Source: Ignelater luminosus (Eukaryota; Arthropoda; Insecta; Coleoptera; Elateridae). Taken from it: DNA of 64,000 bases. The stretch lies in the NCBI GenBank assembly GCA_011009095.1, contig VTPC01004670.1, positions 164,611-228,610 of the forward strand, written 5' to 3'. The notes below the pieces were generated by a model. It searched no databases. It was not told the DNA's origin and saw only the letters and a list, made by a program, of their open reading frames with translations. Shown here piece by piece: positions 1 through 9,600 of this stretch. A program made the position numbers and the translations under genes. Within the stretch, counting starts at the first letter, position 1. Every line of letters begins with the position of its first letter.

Positions 1-291
1 GTGGGTATGCGCTCGTAGTGGAAATTATGAAAAAATCTAGTTTTTCTACGAATCCTAACTATCTGGCGTTTATAAATATAATATGACGAAATACAAGTAT
101 TTTGGTGAAAACGCTAGAACGTTAGACATGGACGGTTCCATGTAAAACCCGAAAAACCGCAAACGGAAAATGTCACTTATCGTACCCAAACCTAACCACT
201 TGAAATTTGCGTTATTTTAGCAGCCTTTTTATCCTAATTCTTAAAACCAAAACGCTAGAAAGACCAGTGTAGTCTTTGTTTCTTTAATTAA
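1..291. repeat. Left inverted terminal repeat of the DIRS-like element (partial)
   Basis: It reads as the reverse complement of 2929-3218, with scattered mismatches and small indels. It starts at the window edge inside the repeat. It contains several copies of a short motif of the type AACGCYAGAAAG / CTGGCGTT. Confidence 0.88.
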
Positions 292-363
292 CATTATATT
301 CAGCCTCGTCTTGAAAATAATATATAGTCTCCCTTCTTCACGCTACCCCGCCACTATGTTTAA

Positions 364-974
364 GGGTACGTTTATGTTGGAGCAACGATAAAGGCAATAA
401 GAGCGATGATAATAGCGACGATAAAAGCAACCCGAAATTTTCTTTCATTGTGGTGTTTATATTGACGCTATCAGATCAGCGCTATAAAACTATTCGCATT
501 GCAATTTTAACAATAGAAACGCTAAAAAGCATATGGTAAAAGACAATATAAGCAATTCAGAAGATGAGATATTTCTTTCTTTAAATGCAGTTCAGTGGTA
601 CTTTCTGAAAAATCGTCGTAAAAAACGTCAATATGCAGCGCATCCCATAAACATACCATTTGGTGAGTTTCATCATCTCTACAATGACTTAAGAAAGTAC
701 CTACAAAAATTTGCTTGATATATTAGAATGAAACAAGAAACTTTTGATTATATTTTGTTCAAAATTAGTGACAACTTGGATAAAGTATGGAGCAATAGAG
801 CGAAGAAATGCAAATAATTTCATATCCTCGCTTTTATCGCTGGTCGACCGGCGAGCGTTGCACTTATGCTTTCCTCAGCATAAACAGTTCCGTATGGAAT
901 AATGCTTACCTTTTCGTTGCTTTGCTACTATCGTCGCTCTTATCTTTTATCGTAGCTCCAACATAAACGCACCC
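364..974 (+). mobile_element. PIF/Harbinger DNA transposon, decayed, with TAA target duplication
   Basis: The ends are inverted repeats: GGGTACGTTTATGTTGGAGC at the left and its counterpart ending GCACCC at the right. The 3-bp duplication TAA lies at 361-363 and 975-977, which fits the known Harbinger TWA preference. The inner frame (533-718) carries the EFHHLYNDLR text typical of Harbinger nuclease N-termini. At 611 bp it is an internally deleted copy inserted in the DIRS-like element. Confidence 0.82.
533..821 (+). pseudogene. Harbinger transposase (HARBI1-type nuclease) N-terminal remnant
   Basis: The 61-residue open frame ends with a GEFHHLYNDLR block. After an in-frame TGA at 716-718 the same frame continues with a YIRMKQETFDYIL block and runs to a second stop near 820. 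Harbinger transposases normally carry this block (GEFH, DLR, then YFRM..ETFD.LL) ahead of the DDE nuclease core. The catalytic core is absent, so this cannot encode an active enzyme. Family assignment rests on these two adjacent motifs. Confidence 0.68.
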
Positions 975-977
975 TAA

Positions 978-1581
978 AGCTAAAAACCCCACGTGCACGC
1001 ACTTATCCCCGCCAGTTCATTCTTCTTTTTAGGGCCGGTTCAACCACACCACGTTTTTTGTTTTGCTGTTTTTTTCGTTAAAATGCCTAAGAGGCGTTAT
1101 GACAGTAAGAAAGTAGGCTAAGCAAGGAGCCGATTGTACGTTTTTGAGCAACGAAGATCTCGTAAAAGACGGTGTTTTTTAAGTGACTCCAGTGCAGTGA
1201 TGAGTCGGCGGCGTGCGTTTCGCCATTGTCTCGACGGGACAGCGATGTTTGCCCATTTGTGATACTGGATACGATTTTGCTGTTTGTGATGATAGTATTT
1301 AACCCATAAACTGGGGTTAAAATCTAAAGTAAAATTTTTTCTCCCCCTTTTTAAATCTACTTGTGATAGCAGAGAATCAGTGTTGATTCAGAGCAATGGT
1401 TATCGCACATACGTGTTTATTACAACTGTTGTGATGCAGTTGTTCTCTTTTTTGTCTGTTGATGGACAAAATCGTACCTTTTTATTTTTAGATTTGTGAG
1501 AATGTATCGTAACAGTTCTTAGTTGAGTTGGATGCCGAGGACCATAAGGAAGTTGCTGAACCTTAGCTTGATGCAGATGTC
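978..1581. other. Leader region of the DIRS-like element, no gene seen
   Basis: This is moderately GC-rich spacer between the nested Harbinger copy and the gag-like frame. A short frame starting MPKRRYDSK at 1083 stops after about a dozen codons. It could be the broken start of the DIRS gag, but it is too short to call. Confidence 0.4.
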
Positions 1582-2257
1582 TTGAATTTGCTAGGCACTG
1601 ATCCCACTCCTGACGTCACTACTGCATCGAGGCGGGAGAAGGTTGTTAAGCTGGGCCTCTCCTTAGAGAACCGCGCAAAGTTGATTGCGAAATATCCTCC
1701 CCCAGAAAATTGTCTTCTTCTGGGAGTCCCCAAGTTGGCTTTGGCAATGGTGGCTGCTGTTTCCAAGCCAGTTGCAAAGCGAGATGATCGCTTGAGCCAA
1801 CTACAGAATTTAGTTGATGTCAGTCTTGCTGCCATCGGCAATGCCATCTTCTTAATGCCGAAGGAGGAGGGGGGAGGTAACCGCGTGCTTATTGAATTGT
1901 TTAGCAATTCGGAGAGATTGCTAGCTGGATTGCATCACTCACAGTCGTGTTCTAGACTGGAGTTGGCCTGTCTAAACCTCAATAAGGACATTAAAAAAAG
2001 TCTGATTAGCTCTCCAATTGGAGAATGGTTATTTGGTGGTGATCTTGGCGAATGAGTCAAGACTAGGAAGATCCTGGAGAGATCAGGACAGGAGCTGAAG
2101 GCCCCTTTAGCTAGAAGTAAAGTGGCTAGAAAACCCTTGGCTGCAAAATCTTTAAACTCGTCCTCAGGGAGCTCTTCAAAGTGGACGCAGACCAGGTTTC
2201 TGTCGAGCTCCTCATTATCATCCCAGTCAGCAGCGTGAGGGTGCAGACAGGAGATCT
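1582..2257 (+). pseudogene. DIRS-like ORF1 (gag-like) remnant
   Basis: The open frame 1582-2055 (157 residues) contains a hydrophobic helical stretch and ends SPIGEWLFGGDLGE. The (L/W)LFG..LGE ending followed by a basic, Ser-rich tail is a recognisable feature of DIRS/Ngaro ORF1 proteins. After a TGA at 2053-2055 the same frame continues with a Lys/Arg-rich, then Ser-rich tail to about 2237. The product would be the nucleocapsid-like protein of the retroelement. Similarity is judged by eye, so ORF1 is less certain than the RT piece downstream. Confidence 0.6.
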
Positions 2258-2312
2258 CTGGTTCCTCACCACAAGAAGATGGAGAGACTTTAACTAATAC
2301 GGTAATTCGACC

Positions 2313-2931
2313 TGGTGGTAGGTTAAGATATGTTTTTCATGCTTGGCGTAATTTTACGTCCAATAGGGTTTTACTAGGTTGGCTAAAGGGGTGGCTATAC
2401 TTTTTGTTAGAACGCCTAAGCAGGGGGTTCTCTCTAAACGGATCAATTAGTCGAGTAAAGAATTAAGAGCTTTTACAAGCTTCTGTTTCGAAACTTTTGG
2501 AGATGGGAGCTGCTAGTGAAGTGCGTCCATTGGCCAATATATTTCCAATATATTTACGGGACGACTCTTATAGAATGATTCTCAATTTGAGATCGCTCAA
2601 CAATTTTGTGTTTTCTGGGCACTTTAAGATTGAGGGTTAGAAAACAGTCTCTAGGTTTATAAGGAGAAATTGTTGTATGGCTTCTTTGAACCTTAAAGAC
2701 GCCTACCTTCTGGTATCAATTAAACAGCCTCATAGGAAATATTTGAGATTCCGTTTTAAGGGCGCTCTTTATCAATATAATTGTTTGCCTTTTGGTTTGA
2801 GATGTGCTCCTTTTATCTTTACTAAATTAATGAAGCCGATTTTGGCTTATTTACGGGGAGGCGATAATGTCTGTTTTAAAGGAACTGAGAAAAACTGTGA
2901 AAAAAGTGAACTTTTTTGCATAAAATGTTAA
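2313..2931 (+). pseudogene. DIRS-like reverse transcriptase fragment
   Basis: One frame reads from a GGRLRYVFHAW block (around 2315), through MGAASEVRPL, RMILNLRSLN and a TAG at 2638-2640, into MASLNLKDAY (2677) and CLPFGLRCAPFIF, ending at 2931. These are the fingers and early palm of RT: the conserved LNLR.LN and S.DLKDAY blocks, the second of which carries the first catalytic Asp. The later palm with the YxDD box, RNase H and recombinase are gone, because the frame runs into the right inverted repeat. A second stop lies near 2463. Function: cDNA synthesis for the parent element; this copy is dead. Confidence 0.75.
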
Positions 2932-3218
2932 ATAAAGAAACAAAGAGCACATTGGTCTTTCTGGCGTTTTGATTTTAGGAATTAGGATAAAAAAACTGAT
3001 AAAATGACGCCAATTTCAAGTGGTTAGGAATGGGTACAATAAGTGACATTTTCCGTTTACGGTTTTTCCGGTTTTATATGAAACCGCCCATTTCTAGCGT
3101 TCTGGCGTTTTCACCAAAATACTTGTATTTCGTCATATTATATTTATAAACGCCAGATAGTTAGGATTCGTAGAAAAACTAGACTTTTTTATAATTTCCA
3201 CTACGAGCGCATGCCCAT
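2929..3218. repeat. Right inverted terminal repeat of the DIRS-like element
   Basis: It is the inverted partner of 1-291. Matching blocks include the segment around TCTGGCGTTTTCACCAAAA and the terminal part around CCACTACGAGCGCATG. A further AACGCCAGAAAGTTAGGATT copy lies outside it near 3280-3300, so the repeat structure may extend beyond 3218. Confidence 0.88.
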
Positions 3219-3220
3219 AT

Positions 3221-3465
3221 CTAGCTCGTTGAAATTTTCACCAGAGTAGCTAGATACCTTTCTCCGTCGTTGTGTAACAACGCCAGAAAGTTAGGATTCA
3301 GGTCTTCTTTTTTAGCGGTGGCTCTTGTACTATCAGCTTTTCTTAATTTAACCTTGAGTTTTTTAATAATATTCTCGAGCATGCCATACCGTTTTCTTTG
3401 GAAAATTCCAGAATGTGCAGGTACTTTATTATACCAAGTATGAAATACGTGATCCAGTTAGTCAT
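3221..3465 (-). other. Unassigned open frame next to the DIRS right repeat
   Basis: On the minus strand a frame of about 79 residues without an initiating ATG runs from 3465 to a stop at 3221-3223, just outside the inverted repeat. It includes KRYGMLENIIKKLKVKLRK. Its last part overlaps the ITR-like motif. It could be a terminal exon of the DIPK2-like gene: an AG at 3424-3425 would join exon 3 in frame. It could equally be transposon sequence. I do not recognise it. Confidence 0.25.
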
Positions 3466-3507
3466 GTCCTTCTTGAACAGTTAAAAATATAATAAAAATT
3501 GCCTTAC

Positions 3508-3636
3508 CTAGAGGACTACTCAGATACAAATTATTTATGTTTACGAAGTCACATTGCGGGTTAATATTAATGTAACTGCTATATTCGGAATCAAACTGTA
3601 ATTCTGGCATACATACATGCGTTATGTGCTTTTTCC
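3508..3636 (-). CDS. DIPK2-like exon 3 (start of C-lobe, Cys-containing)
   Basis: Acceptor TTGTAG|GG, donor CTAG|GTAAGG. The phase-1 join makes Trp at the junction (LSWKKH), where the family usually has a Trp. Two Cys follow (HVCMPE and NPQCDF). Similarity to the family weakens here, so it is less certain than exons 1 and 2. Confidence 0.5.
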
Positions 3637-6600
3637 CTACAATCAAACATACTAGTTAGTTACAAACAATAAACAGAAATCGAAGCAAGTTTCTTACATG
3701 ACAGTACGAAATTTTCTAAGTTAGTGATCTTAACACGCATATTTGAATCAATACCAATATCATCAGGTGAAATATTAGCCAAATAAAACCTGAATGGGAT
3801 TCCATGTACAATCCGTCCCATGGTAAGTTCTTTAGCTGCATTTAGTAATTGCAATGCTAGGTCTGCACGAATCAACCATTCAGCATGCAAAAAGTCATTT
3901 AAAGTTGAATTCAAATTTTCTACAACAACTAAACGTCCACAAGCACCTAAATAACGTGCCGTTGATTCGAAACGCATCTGAAATTACATTATTATGTTAA
4001 TCTTACTATTCTTTGTGAAAACGACACCCTTACATATCTGTAGCAATGTAGCATTAGGAATAAAAACATGTTATTAAATCACAAGTCATAATCTACAAAG
4101 GTGTTTCAAGCTTAAGCATGGGAATCTCGCTTATTATAAGAGATAGAGCGTAGGTTTAAATTTGGCACTTTTTCTGAATCTTATGCTGATTAATAATAAC
4201 CTAAAGAAAATCTGAGATAACTTCTTTTGTTTTCAACTTATGGTCAAAAAAGGCAAAATGGCGGTTTACGTTTTTCGCTTCTAGCTTCCTTATTATTGGG
4301 AATTCTACATACATACAGTGCGCGAGAAAAGTCTGGAATAAATTCATTGTTTGCAAAAGCGTGCATTATCAAGTAATATCCTCGGATACGTCAATTTTCT
4401 TTTTGTTTTGCGTACATTTTCTTATACAAGTTGTATAGATAGCGTTGCTCAAGTTCGGGATAGCACGTCATCGATGATTTTTTTAAATAGCAACAGTGAT
4501 TTTTTTGGTGAAATCTTGTACATCAGCTCTTCCTGATTACGGTAATATAACATACTTATATCTTTCTGTTATAAATAAAGACTGGACAAATTAATAAAGT
4601 ATTTATTATAATGGAAATTTTAGGTTACATAAAAAATGCTACTGCACTACAAAATAATAATTGGAGGACGTGAAATAATTAGATTAGTTCATTACGTTCA
4701 TAAACATCTTAATGAAATGTAAAATGTACAAAGTATTTAAAAAAATGTTAGAATAAATTGCTTAACTCATGAAAAACCCAATGTGGTAGTAAATTAGAAA
4801 GTAAGAGAAAAATACAACACAAGCAAACGAAAATGAAAATAAATGTTCGAAATTGCTACCGTTCTCTCTTAAACACCTTATGCAACCTTAGAATTTATTT
4901 GCATGATCATAAAGGGAAGAAAAATCACTATCAAATTCCACTACTAAAAATCTATATTGTCATTTAAATTTTTTTTATGATGACGTCATAACTAAAAAAC
5001 AAATGAAAGTCGGAAGATGAATCGCACGTATTAATGTGCATTTTTAAAAATTAAAATCGATCTGTCTCAGCGTTTTAAAAAAAAACATATTGAATTCGCT
5101 TTTTTCTTAATATTCCATACTTTAATCCCACACTGTACATATGTACCTTTTACTTATTTTGTAACGTTTTTCTCAACTGTTTTTTTAGTTATTAATAAAA
5201 TATATGAAGCAAATACAGTCGTTTTATTTAAATGTATTTTTATTTATAAAGATAACGTCACACTAACGTATATACGACGTGTCTATTAGGTCATTCTTAA
5301 ACGTAAAAGTAACGTCGAAAAATGACGTCCTGTGGCTGTGACATTTTACTGTTAATGCTACGTGTTTATCACGTCAATACCGGACGTAACTTACGTAAAA
5401 TTACACCTATATTCGACGTCGTTATGACGGCATCTTGTTTGCTGGGTTGTCCCCTTTTAATTGATATCATTCAGTCTTTACCTTCTAAGTAGCAGTTTAG
5501 ATTTGGTGGTGTTTCCTAAGTCATCATTGTATATATGTAATTTTAATATATTATTTAATCATGACTAGGCATCTGGGACAAGAAGATTCTACACTTGAAA
5601 CACGCGGAAAAATGATTGCTTTATGGGAAATGGGTATCTCTTCTAGGGAAATAACAAATAGCATAAATCTATCGGTAAGTAGCATTACTGAATTAATTCT
5701 GTTTTGTTTATTTGATGCATTAAAACCAATTTAAAATAGAAATTAAATCTAAGCTGTTTTGGTGTTTAATTCTTTTGCAATTCATTTATAACTACTCAAG
5801 ACATGGAACAGATTAGTTTTTATTAGCTTTGATTTTGATAGAGGTATTTACAAAGATTATTTAAAATTATTCTTAAAATAAGATGAAATAAGAGTAAATA
5901 TTAGTTACTTAGTGTGAATTATTTAAAGCTCTATGCAGGTATGGATGGGGCCGGCGGAACACGGAATTTTCCCGGTGAACTGGTGCTATTCTTTTCAGCT
6001 AAACTAAGACAAATATTTTTAATATTAAATACCTATCTTACTACTTTGGTTTTCTAATCACTGGCGTATCAGAATTTAGATATTAGAAATAAGAATAAAT
6101 GCGTGTAAGAAAGAATGTTGATTTTTAGGTTAGTCAACTGAACAGTTGGATAAGAAGGGAACAAAAGGGTTCAGAAAATGGTGGACCTCTCGTTACCCGC
6201 CCCCGAATGGGACGTCGTTCTGTTTTATCAAACGAGGATAGACAGAGGATCTCTAATCACACTAGAGAGGTTCCCTTATTTACCTCTTTTTTTGTACAAG
6301 CTAATCTGAACAGTAATTGGGACAACGTGATATTTTCTGCTGAAAAACGTTCTGTTCTTCGGCGGGTTTTCCCAGGGTGTTTATATGCAGTGGAACATGT
6401 GCAGCTCACAGGAGGAAGCGGCAGGATAACAGCAGCATATTGGATATGAGTATCCCATGCAGGGCCCGGCGAGCTCGTTCGAGTAAACAGAAGATTTTGC
6501 GGTGAAGTATATAAACGAATACTGCAAGACATCATGTTGTCTTACGTGAGGACGATATACCCTGACGGGCCAATTTTGTTCGTGCAGGATAACTCTCCCA

Positions 6601-9600
6601 TACATACAGCAGCAGTAGTGAGGGAATGGTTCCGGGAACACCCTGAAGTCCAATTAATTCAGTGCCCTGATCTGAATCCCATTGAGAACTTATGGGCAGC
6701 CGCAGTCCGTAATTGGGACAATGATGGGGAAAACAGGATGCGAACCAAAAATAAAATACATCACAACATCATACAAGTATGGGGAGGGTTTTCTCAAAAT
6801 CTTTCATATTCATATCAGGTATGCTCTTTTGTTTACTTAATAACGGTTACGTTTTCTAAGGATTTATAATATAAATTAAGGGCCGATTGAACCAACAAGT
6901 TTATTGCCAATCAAAATTGATTGTAGATCACTTTATAGCTTTTTGATCTACAATCAATTTTGATTGGCAATCAAATCGTTGGTTGGTGCAATCGGTCCTA
7001 AGTCAGCTATTACTTTGATATTATGTTATCACAACTAAACATCTCTATAAATACCCAGGAAAATATCTTTATAAATACAGAATATCAACGCTACTCGATT
7101 CTGCATCAAAAACTATGCAAGAAACTCTAGTACCTATTTGTTAACTCTTCAGTTGTGGAAATTTTAAAACTCGTCTCGTATATTTTTTTATAATTTGCTT
7201 ATGACTACCCAAAATTATTAAATAAAAGTAACCACCCATAGTTTAGATACCAGAAAACATAAATCAATCATATTTGTCTTCTATTTACCAGAAATTTTCT
7301 TTAAAATGGCTTTTACATAATGCACTTACTTTGATTTACTTGTTTGTAGAAGATATTGCAATACTGTTTTATTTGAGTAGACGGCCCGGCCGCTAGGTAT
7401 TAGGTACACCTACATTATTTTTATTGAGTGGCTTTGAATGTCAGAAACGTCACTTTGGGCTAAGCTGTGCAACTTGCTTAAGTTGTCGTTGACAATCTTT
7501 TTTCGTGTTCTGTTAAGGTTTGCTAGTGTTATTTAATCGTTTAGTTGAAAGCATAGAGTATACATTCAATGAATATGTACCTAATATTAGAAGAGTGTCA
7601 TGGCAATTTTCATGCAACTCAAGCTTTGTATGCAGAAAGGTACCCGAACAGAAGACATCCTAATGCCAACCTTATCCAGCGGCTAGACCGATGATTACGA
7701 GAAACAGGAAGATTAGCACCCTTTCATGGGGTAGATGAAAACCGTGCTCGTCGTGTACTACTGCCGCAAGTAGAAGAAGAAAATTAAATGTATTTGAAAA
7801 TAAACCCACTTAAAGTACTCGCTCCGTTGTTCCAGTAATCAACGTTAGTCACAGTACAGTTCATCGAGTATTGCAAGAAAATGGTTTATAACCATATCAC
7901 TTCCAAAGAGTTCAAGGGTTGCTTCCGGAAGATTACGAGTAAAGGATGCGATTTTGCAAGTAGTTGCTTCATCAACAAGAAGATAATCAAACTTCTATAA
8001 GAAACATTTTGTGGGCAGATGAAGCAACATTTACTCGAAATGAAATGTTTAATATTCATAATATGCATCAATGAGCTGACGAAAATTAACATGCTTGTCA
8101 TCAAAGTAGTCATCAAGTTCGATTCAGTGTCAATTTGTGGGCTAAAATTATTTGTAGCATGTTGATAGGACCATGGATTTTGCCACATTGTTTAAATGCA
8201 AATAATTATTTTAATTTTCTTACCAACAATTTACCGGACCTACTAGAAGACGTGCCTTTAGCAACCTATATGAATATGTGGTTTCAAATGGACGGGGCCC
8301 CAGCTCATTGAGAGATTGAAACACGGGCCAGGCTGAATCAAGAATTTCCAGAACAATGGATTGGTCGTGATGGTCCGATTGCGTGGTGTCCAAGAAATTC
8401 AGATTTAAATTGCTTAGATTTTTTTTCTGGAGAACGCTAAAAACTCTTTGTTTATCAAGAAAAGATTGCAACCGAAGACGAACTGATTCAACGGATCAAC
8501 CATGCAGTTACCATGATAAGAAACCAAAATATGCTTGAAAATCTGGAAGGGGGTATCATTCGCCGAGCCACAAAATGTCGAGAGGTTGAAGGAGCTCATT
8601 TTGAACATCTTTTGCATTAAGTGCTTTTACGTATGTACCTAATATCTTGTGATTAGAATAGTTTCAAATTACTGTATTTGAAAATTACACGAATTCTTAA
8701 TGTGCATAATTTGCCTAGAAACATTAATGATAACGACCTGCAAAAATATTACTGAGGTAACCACGTTAATAGACTTATGACTTATTTTTGTTCTACTTAC
8801 AATTTCCGTACAGCCTTGCAAGTATTAAAAATTTTAAATGACCTATATTTCAAAAATATGCGTTTAAGACGAACATATTTTTATAACATTTTTTGCTCAA
8901 TTTTTCGAGGAGAATAAAGTGGTACTAATATTCTCCACCTGAAATAATACACCCTGTATAAAAGTCACCACATAAAGAGGGAGTAATAAAGTAAATGTAA
9001 GATTCTGGCAAAGTCAGTTTACTGTCCTCTCTTTATGCTATGTAAAGAGGGAAACCAAAGAATTAATATTCTTTGGCGAAACTTTAAACTACCTCATTAA
9101 TATTTTTGTGTTGCTCTATTTAAGAATAAGCATCATAGTTGTATTAGTGTTGTTCAATAAAATAATAATGCTACAAGTCATGCGATTTTTGCCCCGATGG
9201 CATTTTTAATGGTAACTAAAGCTATATAAAGGGAGGCTAGGGTAACCTCATCCCATCTACGATCTTTTGCAGCATGTTATGAAACGCGTGGTAAATTATG
9301 AATGGTGTTCATTTGTTTATCTCGTGGAAAATAAGGTTATTTTTTCCCAATTCCATATTCTCCATATAACGTTAATGAATTTAAATTTGTCGCGATTGTA
9401 TCATATGTGGGACTATGACTTTAAACACACCATGTCATATACTTTTTAACCTTCCCTTTATATAACCTTAATTTTATATAAGTATGAAGTACGTACCTTT
9501 AAAACTATTGGTTCCCTATTTACTGCTACTGTATAATACATGTTATGTTCACTACCTCTAAACGTACTGGCTAAAATATCACCCATGAACAATAAAGTAC

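Larger units (their letters stand above)
1..3218 (+). mobile_element. Internally deleted DIRS-like (tyrosine-recombinase class) retroelement
   Basis: Two long inverted repeats (1-291 and 2929-3218) flank a gag-like reading frame and a piece of reverse transcriptase, both on the plus strand. The RT piece has the DIRS-type pattern (SLNLKDAY, then CLPFGLRCAPF), in which the usual YxDD region is preceded by LPFGL.APY-like text. DIRS elements are known for inverted terminal repeats and a tyrosine recombinase instead of an integrase. Here RNase H, methyltransferase and recombinase are all missing between the RT piece and the right repeat, and the frames carry stops, so the copy is non-autonomous and old. 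The left repeat runs off the window edge, so the true 5' end is not seen. A Harbinger transposon sits inside near the left end. A cut-and-paste transposon that captured DIRS pieces is a less likely alternative. Confidence 0.72.

Noticed and set aside
7886-8617. Minus-strand open frames of 100, 83 and 67 codons
   Set aside because: Shadows of the decayed mariner transposase on the plus strand.
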